Source: JADZAA01 sp039810485
GTDB taxonomy: Bacteria; Bacteroidota; Ignavibacteria; Kapaibacteriales; UBA961
Assembly (NCBI GenBank): GCA_039810485.1
Contig: JBDHXA010000003.1
Coordinates: 14,566 to 78,565, forward strand
Reading direction: 5' to 3'
Length of the DNA: 64,000 nucleotides
Part shown: piece after piece, positions 34,211 to 42,512 of the stretch
How the letters are laid out: the number at the start of each line of letters is the position of its first letter
Numbering within the stretch: position 1 is the stretch's first letter
The notes under the pieces: model-generated
What the model was told of the DNA's origin: nothing
Database searches by the model: none
The model's input: only the letters and a program-made list of their open reading frames with translations
Position numbers and translations under genes: made by a program

Positions 34211-34233
34211 CGCACATTTAATAAGGAATTTTC

Positions 34234-34893
34234 ATGTCGCAGCAAATCACGCCAATATCAGAAGAAACAGAAAAATACCTAATTGAAAATTTTTCATCGG
34301 AGGATAATTTTCTTCAACAAATTCTATTAGAATCTGCCGCGGCTGGAATGCCTCAAATTTCGATTGGCGGAATACAGGGAGCGTTCCTTCAGTTTTTGCT
34401 CAAGGCAATAGATGCCCAACATGTACTTGAAATCGGATCGCTTGCGGGCTATTCGGCCATAACTATGGCTCGCGCTTTGCCGCCGCATGGCAAAGTGGTG
34501 TGCATGGAATACAATCCTGATTTTGCACATTTCATTGCAAAAAAAGCCGATGAAGCAGGTATAAGTTCCAAAATTGAGGTTTATGCAGGCGATGCAAAAC
34601 ATATTCTGGCTGATTATAAACCTGAGTTCAGTTTCGATTTTGTATTCATTGACGCCGACAAACAAGGATATGAACAATATTTGCAATTAGTATATCCTAT
34701 GGTGCGAAAGGGCGGCATTATAGCTGGCGACAATGCTTTGGCTTGGGGGCAAATTGGCGAGGAAAACCCTAAAGTGGAAGCTAATAATGTTCGCGCCTTG
34801 CAAGCTTTCAATCATGCTTTACGCACTCATCCCGGACTTTCTTCATGCCTTGTGCCAATAGGCGACGGCATGGCAATGGGCGTAAAATTATAG
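34234..34893 (+). CDS. O-methyltransferase (class I SAM-dependent)
   Basis: 219 aa, of the CCoAOMT/COMT-like family (PF01596). AAGGAA precedes the ATG. VLEIGSLAGYSAITMARALP is motif I, DFVFIDADKQGYEQYLQLVY carries the metal-binding DADK, and GGIIAGDNALAWGQI holds the metal-binding DN. Family members methylate catechol-type hydroxyls in a divalent-cation-dependent way. The substrate is unknown; such genes are often found near tRNA-modifying genes in Bacteroidota. It lies 24 nt after miaB and is probably cotranscribed. Confidence 0.88.
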   Translation: MSQQITPISEETEKYLIENFSSEDNFLQQILLESAAAGMPQISIGGIQGAFLQFLLKAIDAQHVLEIGSLAGYSAITMARALPPHGKVVCMEYNPDFAHFIAKKADEAGISSKIEVYAGDAKHILADYKPEFSFDFVFIDADKQGYEQYLQLVYPMVRKGGIIAGDNALAWGQIGEENPKVEANNVRALQAFNHALRTHPGLSSCLVPIGDGMAMGVKL

Positions 34894-34918
34894 CAAAATT
34901 TATAAATTGCTGTTTTTC
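34892..34918 (+). terminator. Weak terminator after the O-methyltransferase gene
   Basis: AGCAA (34892-34896) pairs with TTGCT (34907-34911), with a short ATTT/AAAT extension inside, then GTTTTTC. It begins at the stop codon. Confidence 0.45.
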
Positions 34919-35034
34919 TTCCGACAAATCATCTGATCCTTACGCTTCCAATTGAAAAACTTGATGCCGGGAACAAGCGAATTTCTACGTAATTTTGCAG
35001 AGATTTTCTTGCATAATTTTTGAGTTAACCATCT

Positions 35035-36048
35035 ATGAGCGCACAATGCGTTTTGATTACCGGTTCCAATGGCGAAATTGGGCACACATTGTTAGAAATG
35101 CTTGCCGAAAAGGGCAATACGATAATTTCCATTGACTTGCATACGCTCTCCCCTGCTCATTCATCTCTTTGTGAAGAAGAAATTACAGGCGATATTCTTG
35201 ATGAAGACATTCTTCGCGCCGCAGAAAAATATGATATTGACGTTATTTTTCATCTTGCAGCTCTTTTATCTAAAAGCGCAGAGTTAAATCCCGAGCGCGG
35301 ACATCGTGTAAACGTAGAAGGTATGATGCAATTTTTGCAATTGGCGCAGCGAATTGGCAAGCGGCGCGACAAACCGGTAAAAGTATTATTTCCCAGCACA
35401 ATAGCAGTGTATGGCATTCCGACGCTGCACGAAAAGCAAAAAACAGGCAAATTACGAGAAACTGAATATCAATCGCCTATTACAATGTATGGAATTAACA
35501 AGCTTTATAACGAACATTTAGGACGATATTATTCAGATCATTATCGCCAAATGTCGCCAACGCGCGAATGGGGTTATGTTGACTTTCGAGGGCTTCGCTT
35601 TCCTGGTCTCATTTCTGCTTTTACCGTGCCAAGCGGCGGCACAAGCGATTTTGCTCCCGAAATGATTCACAAAGCAGCGCAAGGAGAGCCTTATTCATGC
35701 TTTGTACGACCAGATGCTCAGATTCCGTTTATGGCAATGCCCGATGGCGTGAAAGCTTTATTGGATTTTGCTGATGCGCCTTGTGAAGCATTAACTCAGC
35801 GAACATACAATATTGGCTCGTTTGCTCCGACAGCAGCCGAAATAGCCGACTTGGTTCGCAAAACTTTTCAGGGTGCAGAAATTGAATTTGCACCCGACGT
35901 TCAGCGGCAAAGTATTATTGATTCTTGGCCTGCCGACGTAGATGATTCCGCCGCTCGAAATGATTGGAAATGGATGCCTGAATATGACTTGCAACGCACG
36001 TTTTTCGAATATCTTGTTCCGAATATCAACAAGATGTATCATAAGTAG
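35035..36048 (+). CDS. NAD-dependent SDR epimerase, L-threonine dehydrogenase-like
   Basis: 337 aa. Extended SDR with the NAD-binding start VLITGSNGEIGHTLLEMLAE (GxxGxxG), STIAVYG and the catalytic YxxxK in ITMYGINKLYNEHLGRYY. FRGLRFPGLISA with GGTSDFAPEMIHKAAQG and IPFMAMPDGVKALLDF are segments of the SDR-type L-threonine 3-dehydrogenase family, which oxidises threonine to 2-amino-3-ketobutyrate. A UDP-sugar epimerase is less likely from these motifs. No glycine C-acetyltransferase (kbl) gene is adjacent, so the role is not proven by context. The DUF255 gene follows after 12 nt. Confidence 0.8.
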   Translation: MSAQCVLITGSNGEIGHTLLEMLAEKGNTIISIDLHTLSPAHSSLCEEEITGDILDEDILRAAEKYDIDVIFHLAALLSKSAELNPERGHRVNVEGMMQFLQLAQRIGKRRDKPVKVLFPSTIAVYGIPTLHEKQKTGKLRETEYQSPITMYGINKLYNEHLGRYYSDHYRQMSPTREWGYVDFRGLRFPGLISAFTVPSGGTSDFAPEMIHKAAQGEPYSCFVRPDAQIPFMAMPDGVKALLDFADAPCEALTQRTYNIGSFAPTAAEIADLVRKTFQGAEIEFAPDVQRQSIIDSWPADVDDSAARNDWKWMPEYDLQRTFFEYLVPNINKMYHK

Positions 36049-36060
36049 CCGCGAAGATTT

Positions 36061-38109
36061 ATGAATGAGCTTGCTTATGAGCTGTCTCCTTATTTGTTGC
36101 AGCACGCGCAAAATCCGGTGCATTGGAAACCGTGGAGCAGCGCAGCATTTGAATTAGCGGAAAAAGAGAATAAACCGGTCTTTCTCAGCATTGGCTACGC
36201 AACGTGTCATTGGTGTCATGTTATGGAGCGTGAATCGTTTGAAGATGAAGCTGTTGCAGCGTTGCTCAATGCAAATTTTGTATGTATAAAAGTTGATCGT
36301 GAAGAGCGTCCAGACATAGATACCGCGTACATGGAAGCATGCATGGCAATGACCGGGCACGGCGGCTGGCCTCTTTCTTTGGTTCTCACTCCCAGACGAT
36401 TGCCAATATTTTCTGGCACATATTTTCCAAAACATAGCCGAATGGGCCAAATTGGCTTTTTAGACGTCATGCAGCGCATAGCTCATATTTGGGCTAATGA
36501 GCACGACAGATTGAATCTGTCAGGCGAGCATATTGCTAAAGCATTACAAGAGCGTACTAAAGAAATTCGCAGCGATTCCGAAGATGAGATTACACGCGAA
36601 ATAGTCGAGAAAGCAGCTTCTGTTTTTGAAGCAACGTATGACAATCAGTTTGGCGGATTTGGATCAAAGCCCAAATTTCCCACGCCGCACCACTATATTT
36701 TTTTGCTTCGTCTTTTTTCCTCAAATAATAACATTAATCTTCGTAACATGGCTTTAACTTCGCTGAGCACCATGAGGAGTGGAGGAATTTACGACCAAAT
36801 TGGCTTTGGCTTTCATCGCTACAGCACTGATGAGCGCTGGTTTCTTCCTCATTTCGAAAAAATGCTCTACGATCAGGCGATGCTGGCAATTGCATATTGC
36901 GAAGCTTTTGCAGTTTCAGGCGAGCAGCTCTATGCGAATGTATGTAAAGAAATTTTCGAGTATGTCAGGCGTGATATGACTTCCGCCGAAGGCGCTTTTT
37001 ATTCAGCCGAAGATGCCGACAGCGAAGGGAAGGAAGGCGCATTCTACCTTTGGACTTGGCATGATTTCGATATTTTGCCGCAGTCACTTGCGGAACGATC
37101 TCGAAGCCATTTTAATCTCTCCAACCAAGGAAATTACTATGACGAAGCAACCGGCAAAAAAACAGGCGAAAATATTTTGTACGAACACCCGCATAGCTCG
37201 TCGCTGACACTAGACGAAGTTCGACAAGTACGAACCATTCTTCTTGAAACAAGGAATAAACGCACTCGGCCGTTCTTAGACGATAAAATACTGACTGATT
37301 GGAACGGAATGATGATAGCCGCATTGTCTTATTGCGGCCGATTGTTAAAAAATAATGAATACATTGAGCGAGCAGCAAAAGCCGCAAAATTTTTGCTGTC
37401 AGTTATGCGAAACGATGATCATTTGTTTCACCGCTTTCGCAAAGGAAAAGCAGAAATACGTGGTTTCCTTGATGATTACGCTTTTTTCGCTTGGGGTGTG
37501 TTTGAGCTTTACCAAGCATCGGGCGAAGATTTTTGGCTGCTGCAATGCACAGATATTTGCAAAGATATGATCTCTCTTTTCCAAGATGGAGACGGAAGTT
37601 TTCGGTTGGCTGCATTAGGCAATAATGAAACTCCATTCGAATGGAATTCTTCAATCTTTGACAGTTCAATTCCATCTGGCGCATCAATGGCAGCTTACGT
37701 TCTATCTCGGCTTGGTTTCTTGTGCGACAATGCTCAATTTACCGATGCTGCATTTCGCGCTTTGCAAGCATATTCAGGTCAAATGCGCGAATATCCGGCA
37801 GGTTTTGCTTGGATGATGAATACAGTAAATTTTTTAATAGGTAAAAGACAAAAAATCATACTTTCCAATGCTGGCAATACAGAATTATACTATGATTTTT
37901 GCTCGTTTGCTCAATCTCAATATTTGCCAAATACTGTTGTATTCTATGATAAAAATGGCGAAGCTCTTACGTTGCCTGCACCTGAATTAGAGAAGATGAA
38001 TTGCAATGCTACCGCCGCCGCTTATGTCTGCGACGAATTACAATGTCATGCTGCCGTTTATTCCGTTGCAGGGTTGCGCACAACACTTCAGGAGTCACTA
38101 CAAAATTGA
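36061..38109 (+). CDS. DUF255/YyaL thioredoxin-domain protein (spermatogenesis-associated protein 20-like)
   Basis: 682 aa. N-terminal thioredoxin-like domain (about residues 5-165) with NELAYELSPYLLQHAQNPVH, SIGYATCHWCHVMERESFED (the CxxC as C-H-W-C) and VKVDREERPDIDTAYM-type segment. It continues with a six-hairpin glycosidase-like (alpha/alpha)6 region (about 190-660) with GGFGSKPKFPTPHHYIFLLR, DQIGFGFHRYSTDERWFLPH and FEKMLYDQAMLAIAY. Well conserved across life; function is unknown (thiol redox or sugar-related roles proposed). The stop codon TGA overlaps the start TTG of the O-antigen ligase gene. Confidence 0.92.
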   Translation: MNELAYELSPYLLQHAQNPVHWKPWSSAAFELAEKENKPVFLSIGYATCHWCHVMERESFEDEAVAALLNANFVCIKVDREERPDIDTAYMEACMAMTGHGGWPLSLVLTPRRLPIFSGTYFPKHSRMGQIGFLDVMQRIAHIWANEHDRLNLSGEHIAKALQERTKEIRSDSEDEITREIVEKAASVFEATYDNQFGGFGSKPKFPTPHHYIFLLRLFSSNNNINLRNMALTSLSTMRSGGIYDQIGFGFHRYSTDERWFLPHFEKMLYDQAMLAIAYCEAFAVSGEQLYANVCKEIFEYVRRDMTSAEGAFYSAEDADSEGKEGAFYLWTWHDFDILPQSLAERSRSHFNLSNQGNYYDEATGKKTGENILYEHPHSSSLTLDEVRQVRTILLETRNKRTRPFLDDKILTDWNGMMIAALSYCGRLLKNNEYIERAAKAAKFLLSVMRNDDHLFHRFRKGKAEIRGFLDDYAFFAWGVFELYQASGEDFWLLQCTDICKDMISLFQDGDGSFRLAALGNNETPFEWNSSIFDSSIPSGASMAAYVLSRLGFLCDNAQFTDAAFRALQAYSGQMREYPAGFAWMMNTVNFLIGKRQKIILSNAGNTELYYDFCSFAQSQYLPNTVVFYDKNGEALTLPAPELEKMNCNATAAAYVCDELQCHAAVYSVAGLRTTLQESLQN

Positions 38110-39545
38110 ACGTTGCAATCGTATTAATATTCATTGGCTTCATTTTTTCCGCCTTTCAATTTACCTCTGTCGGTACATACGCTGTTTCATTAATTGATAT
38201 TGGCGTAATCTCATTTTTTCTTGTAGTTCTAAAGCGTTTGCTATGGGATGGCGAGGCAATTACGATACGTCGCTCATTTGCTATGTTCTTGCTGCTGGCA
38301 TTCCTAGCTTTTGCCATACTTTCCGGCTTTTATCCGCTCTTTTCGTCCGATCCGCAAGTTTTGCAGCAATACTTCAAAACTTTTATTCACTTTATTTATG
38401 TGTGGTTTATAGCTTTTTTTGCTATTTCCATGGACATTCCCCTTAAATCTTGGATTATCGGACTTAAAGCATGGTTAATTCTATCAATTCCTGTAAATAT
38501 TTTTGCGGCTTACCAAATAGTGGCACGCGCCTTCGATTTGCCTTTTGCATGGCTAACTATCTTTAATTTTGTGCAAGATGGTCGTGGATTTGAAGCACCA
38601 ACAGAAATGACTCAGCTTAGTTTGAGTTTCGAAGGTTTTTTTCGTGCTACTTCCGTTTTTTCCGAACCTTCGGCTTTAGCACTTTTCAACGTATTGGTTC
38701 TCGCCGCAATACTTGCGCCCTATATTCGCAACACAGCGCCATTTATTTCATCAGCATTTTTACGAAGAATAATTGTAGTATGTTCTACCGTAGGTCTTTT
38801 TCTAACATTTTCGCTTACAGGATTAAGCACTATCGTCGGCATTATTGTAGCGGCATTTATTTTTGAACGCAATTCTCGTTTAATTAAATTATTAAAAAAT
38901 ATAACAATTCTTGCCGCAATACTTTTTATAACCGATATTGCTGTGGAATATTATGCTGATATTAGCGTTACAAGTTTGTTTTTGCAGCGTGTTGGCGGTA
39001 TTGTCAGCGTTTTTTCTGGCGGCAGTACAGAAATGACAACTGGAGAATCATTCTTTACTCGTGCAAATACAATGCAAAAATGCGTTGAAATATGGACGCA
39101 TTATCCTTTAACGGGTATTGGACTTGGCTGCTACTATTCTTATACAAAATCTGCTGAAATGGCTTTTGCAGATTCCACGTTGTTTCAAGCTTTGTCAGAC
39201 ACTGGATTGGGAGGATTTCTTACTATCGCCGCATTGAGCATTAGTTCCATACTTATCCCTCTCCAACCAAGATTTGTTCAGAAATTTTTAGGTCCTGCAG
39301 CTGCGAAGCACAATAATGACGGCGATCTAAGCTCATGCCGCGAGTTTTCGATATATGCCGGCATTATAATGATGATTAATTTATTCATCGGAAATTCGTT
39401 GGTTGGAGTTTATCTTTGGCTGATTTGGGGAATGATTTTTTCAATTTCACAAAATTATTCTCCGCATGGCGGATTACGTTTTGCTATTCGCCATCCGCTT
39501 TCTGTGTTCTTTATATTTTCGAAAACACTTCAGATAACAAGCTAA
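38106..39545 (+). CDS. O-antigen ligase family membrane protein (Wzy_C)
   Basis: About 479 aa from TTG at 38106, which overlaps the TGA of the DUF255 gene (the open frame reaches back to 38001, but its first 35 residues are Arg/Cys-rich and non-homologous). At least ten hydrophobic segments are spread over the length. The large periplasmic loop and following helix with TPLTGIGLGCYYSYTKS-like residues (HYPLTGIGLGCYYSYTKS) and LSTIVGIIVAAFIFERNSRL match the PF04932 O-antigen ligase/polymerase family, which joins or polymerises O-antigen on LPS. Ligase or polymerase is not decidable here. Confidence 0.8.
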   Translation: MNVAIVLIFIGFIFSAFQFTSVGTYAVSLIDIGVISFFLVVLKRLLWDGEAITIRRSFAMFLLLAFLAFAILSGFYPLFSSDPQVLQQYFKTFIHFIYVWFIAFFAISMDIPLKSWIIGLKAWLILSIPVNIFAAYQIVARAFDLPFAWLTIFNFVQDGRGFEAPTEMTQLSLSFEGFFRATSVFSEPSALALFNVLVLAAILAPYIRNTAPFISSAFLRRIIVVCSTVGLFLTFSLTGLSTIVGIIVAAFIFERNSRLIKLLKNITILAAILFITDIAVEYYADISVTSLFLQRVGGIVSVFSGGSTEMTTGESFFTRANTMQKCVEIWTHYPLTGIGLGCYYSYTKSAEMAFADSTLFQALSDTGLGGFLTIAALSISSILIPLQPRFVQKFLGPAAAKHNNDGDLSSCREFSIYAGIIMMINLFIGNSLVGVYLWLIWGMIFSISQNYSPHGGLRFAIRHPLSVFFIFSKTLQITS

Positions 39546-39575
39546 TAATTGCAAACAATATAAATTCTTGTTCCA

Positions 39576-40478
39576 ATGGCACAAATAATTGACGGAAAAA
39601 TTATATCGGAAAAAATAAAACGCGAGCTGCATCAAAGCACCTCCGATTTTATTTCAGAATCTGGGGTGCAGCCGCATCTTGCATTGATAATTGTAGGCGA
39701 CGATCCCGCTTCGCATGTATATGTTCGCTCAAAAGCCAAAACGTGCGATGAGCTTGGCTTCAGATCAACCATTGTAAATTTTCAAGAAAATGCCTCAGAA
39801 CAAGAAGTTCTTAATCTTATTCGCCAATGGAATATGAATGATGCAATTCATGGAATTTTAGTGCAATTGCCCTTGCCGCGACATATTTCAGAGCATACCG
39901 TTATCGAAGCAATTTCTCCAGCCAAAGATGTGGACGGGCTTCACCCCGAGAATATGGGGCGGCTTGTATTAGGTTTGCATGGTTTTGTACCATGCACTCC
40001 TGCCGGCATCATGGAATTGCTGTCAAGATCGGACATATCTACCAAAGGAAAACACGCAGTAGTTGTCGGTCGAAGCAATATTGTAGGCAAGCCGATTGCC
40101 AATCTTTTATATCAAAAGATGCCCGAAGCCAATGCGGTTGTTACAATTTGCCATACTGGCGCCGGCTCATCGCTTCGAAGTTATACAAAACAGGCAGATA
40201 TTTTAATTGCCGCTGTTGGCGTTCCACAGATTATTAAATCAGGCGATATTAAAGAAAATGCTGTCATTATTGACGTTGGTATCAATCGAATACCCGACAA
40301 TTCTAAAAAAAGTGGATATAGAATAGTTGGCGATGTAGATTTTGACGATGTATTGTCGAAAGTGTCGGCCATCACTCCCGTGCCCGGAGGCGTCGGTCCC
40401 ATGACTATTGTTATGCTTATGAAAAACACTCTTTTAGCCGCTAGTCGCCTGACATTTAGCGCAACAAAGAAAGAATAA
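39576..40478 (+). CDS. folD: Bifunctional methylenetetrahydrofolate dehydrogenase / methenyltetrahydrofolate cyclohydrolase
   Basis: 300 aa. Interconverts 5,10-methylene-THF, 5,10-methenyl-THF and 10-formyl-THF in the cytosol. Active-site segments: HVYVRSKAKTCDELGFRS with the YxxxK pair, GILVQLPLPRHI, and SPAKDVDGLHPENMGRL. The Rossmann segment has VVGRSNIVGKPIANLL, and the end PVPGGVGPMTIVMLMKNT is invariant in FolD. Normal size and no missing residue. Stands alone, though 2TM and HtrA genes follow on the same strand. Confidence 0.96.
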   Translation: MAQIIDGKIISEKIKRELHQSTSDFISESGVQPHLALIIVGDDPASHVYVRSKAKTCDELGFRSTIVNFQENASEQEVLNLIRQWNMNDAIHGILVQLPLPRHISEHTVIEAISPAKDVDGLHPENMGRLVLGLHGFVPCTPAGIMELLSRSDISTKGKHAVVVGRSNIVGKPIANLLYQKMPEANAVVTICHTGAGSSLRSYTKQADILIAAVGVPQIIKSGDIKENAVIIDVGINRIPDNSKKSGYRIVGDVDFDDVLSKVSAITPVPGGVGPMTIVMLMKNTLLAASRLTFSATKKE

Positions 40479-40496
40479 TTTTCGTATTGCTTTATG

Positions 40497-40504
40497 TATT
40501 TTTG
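40497..40504 (+). promoter_or_regulatory. Candidate -7 box (TATTTTTG) for the 2TM gene
   Basis: Exact TAnnTTTG starting 37 nt before the ATG at 40534, the same spacing as for miaB. Confidence 0.45.
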
Positions 40505-40533
40505 CATGATACAAGCGAATTTAAGGCGTAAAC

Positions 40534-41142
40534 ATGGCTCAATTTTATCCGAATAAAAAATTCTCTGCCGACGAAGCGCAAGCAATTATTAAACGCGCTT
40601 TAGAGCGCGCATCTTCTTCCGGTACAATTGCTTTTAATGAATTGGCAGAAACTGCTAAAGAATTGGGAATAGAAGCGGATGATTTAGCTGCCGCTATTGA
40701 AGAGAATGAGGCAGTAAGCGAGGTTGAAGAGGCTCGCAACCGATGGCAGCGCTGGCGTAAACAGAAATTTTACAGGCACTTGCGTGCATATTGCATTGTC
40801 AATGGAGCTTTAGCAATTATTAGCATTATCAATCAATCGGGAGCATTTCTTTTTCCGCTTGTTGGCTGGGGTATTGGTCTTGCTTTTGATTATTCCGGTA
40901 CTTTTTTCCCCAAAGACCGAGATATAGAACGCGGCACTATGTCGGCCCTCAAGCGAATTCGCTCAGAAAAAGAACGCAATAGCGTTACCATGCCCGATTA
41001 TAATTATCGCCCCGCTCGCCCTGAGCCATTCGATGGAACTAATGCAAAACGAACAGATGAGAAAACATTCACAGTAAATTTTGACAAAGGTAAAATTATC
41101 ATTACAAAAGGTGATAAACGAATAGAAATAGGAGAAAAATAA
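40534..41142 (+). CDS. 2TM domain-containing protein
   Basis: 202 aa. Two hydrophobic segments near residues 88-103 and 108-122 are joined by a short loop (YCIVNGALAIISIINQSGAF, LFPLVGWGIGLAFDYSGTFF), preceded by a basic helix RWQRWRKQKFYRHLRA; this is the 2TM family (PF13239-type). The N-terminal 60 residues form an acidic helical region resembling a coiled regulatory domain (SADEAQAIIKRALERASSSG). The tail ends in FTVNFDKGKIIITKGDKRIE. Some 2TM domains sit at the N-terminus of sensor proteins, but here there is no kinase. Function unknown. SD-like AAGG precedes the start. Confidence 0.75.
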   Translation: MAQFYPNKKFSADEAQAIIKRALERASSSGTIAFNELAETAKELGIEADDLAAAIEENEAVSEVEEARNRWQRWRKQKFYRHLRAYCIVNGALAIISIINQSGAFLFPLVGWGIGLAFDYSGTFFPKDRDIERGTMSALKRIRSEKERNSVTMPDYNYRPARPEPFDGTNAKRTDEKTFTVNFDKGKIIITKGDKRIEIGEK

Positions 41143-41241
41143 CATGCCATTGTTACTGCACTGCTACTCTGCAATGCCAATTCCTTGTTTTCGTCAAATA
41201 TCCTTCCAAAACAAACTATTGTAGAATCACACATTATCCCT

Positions 41242-42453
41242 ATGTTCGCCAAACAATTATTCTTATCTGCCGCTCTCGCAAATTTCTTGCTTTACCCTGC
41301 TGTTGGATGCAGCCGCGCATCCGATGGATATTTATCTGAAAAAAAAAATCAGTCAAATCATTTGTTTGCCGAAGCCCCGCCTCGACACAGTCCGTCGGCA
41401 GAAATGTCTGTCCAAAATATTGGAGAATCACGCAAAAATGCCATTACGGAAGCTGTTCGAATATGTAGCCCCGCAATTGTTGGCATTAATGTTACAGAAG
41501 TCCAATCATACAGCCCGCTTGGCGGTTTTTTTGACGACGATCCTTTTTTCCGCAATTTTTCTCGGCAATTCTCGCAGCAGCGCTTAGTACAAGGTCTTGG
41601 CTCCGGTTATCTTATTTCTCCCGATGGATATATTTTAACCAATGATCATGTGGCTGGACAAGCAAAAAAAGTTGTGGTTACAATGACAAACGGCGAAAAG
41701 TACGACGCTGAAATTATCGGAAGCGATCCTACTTCTGATGTTGCTCTTTTGAAGATAAAAGGCAATAATCTTCCGTATCTAAAATTAGCCAATTCCGATG
41801 ATGTCATAGTTGGCGAATGGGCAATCGCTTTTGGCAACCCATTCGGACTTTTCGATATAAATGCAAAACCTACCGTAACTGTGGGAGTGGTCAGCAATAT
41901 CGGCGTAAGCTTTACCCAAAGCAATCGAGTATATAGAAATATGATTCAAACAGATGCAGCCATAAGCTCTGGAAATTCTGGCGGTCCGCTTGTCAACTCC
42001 TACGGTGAAGTGATTGGAATGAACACCGTTATTTATTCTACTGCACAAAGTGGCTCAGGCGCCGGAAGCATCGGTATTGGTTTTGCAGTTCCTATCAACA
42101 GAGTAAAATCAATTGTAGAACGTTTGAAAAAGGACAATAAAATTGATCGTGCATTTGACCCTGGCTTTTATGTGCAAGATGTTGATGAACGCATTGCACG
42201 CTCTTATGGGCTTGATAAAACTGAAGGCGTTGTCATTACTCAAGTTCGGCGCAATTCATCAGCAGATAGAGCCGGTCTTGAGCCGGGAGATCTAATTTTA
42301 AGCATCGACGGCTCGCCGGTGCATAAAAGCGACGATTTGCAAATGATCATTTTTGACGGAGTTGTCGGGCAAACATTCGCGATAACTCTTATGCGAGGCG
42401 ATGAGAAAATTGTAAAAAAAATGATGCTTGAAAAAGCGCAGACCGGACGCTAA
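41242..42453 (+). CDS. HtrA/DegP-type serine protease with one PDZ domain
   Basis: 403 aa from MFAKQLFLSAAL at 41242; the open frame reaches back to 41185. Signal peptide or lipoprotein start ends at YPAVGC. The trypsin-like domain has H136 in ILTNDHVAG, D166 in TSDVALLKI and S246 in SSGNSGGPLVNS, so the triad is complete. A single PDZ domain follows (about residues 300-390: RRNSSADRAGLEPGDLILSI). One PDZ places it nearer DegS/HhoA types than two-PDZ DegP. It probably degrades misfolded envelope proteins. It follows the 2TM gene by 99 nt. Confidence 0.93.
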   Translation: MFAKQLFLSAALANFLLYPAVGCSRASDGYLSEKKNQSNHLFAEAPPRHSPSAEMSVQNIGESRKNAITEAVRICSPAIVGINVTEVQSYSPLGGFFDDDPFFRNFSRQFSQQRLVQGLGSGYLISPDGYILTNDHVAGQAKKVVVTMTNGEKYDAEIIGSDPTSDVALLKIKGNNLPYLKLANSDDVIVGEWAIAFGNPFGLFDINAKPTVTVGVVSNIGVSFTQSNRVYRNMIQTDAAISSGNSGGPLVNSYGEVIGMNTVIYSTAQSGSGAGSIGIGFAVPINRVKSIVERLKKDNKIDRAFDPGFYVQDVDERIARSYGLDKTEGVVITQVRRNSSADRAGLEPGDLILSIDGSPVHKSDDLQMIIFDGVVGQTFAITLMRGDEKIVKKMMLEKAQTGR

Positions 42454-42512
42454 TATCGAGCTTGAATATACGAAATACTAACTTCTGCTCATAATACTAA
42501 AGAATTATCCAA

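Noticed and set aside
38001..38105. Upstream start of the O-antigen ligase frame
   Set aside because: This part is an alternative reading of the DUF255 gene end and gives an Arg/Cys-rich non-membrane leader; the TTG overlapping the stop at 38106 fits better.
40497..40504. A sigma70-type promoter (TTGACA/TATAAT) for the 2TM gene
   Set aside because: No matching -35 box at the right distance; the Bacteroidota-type -7 box fits better.
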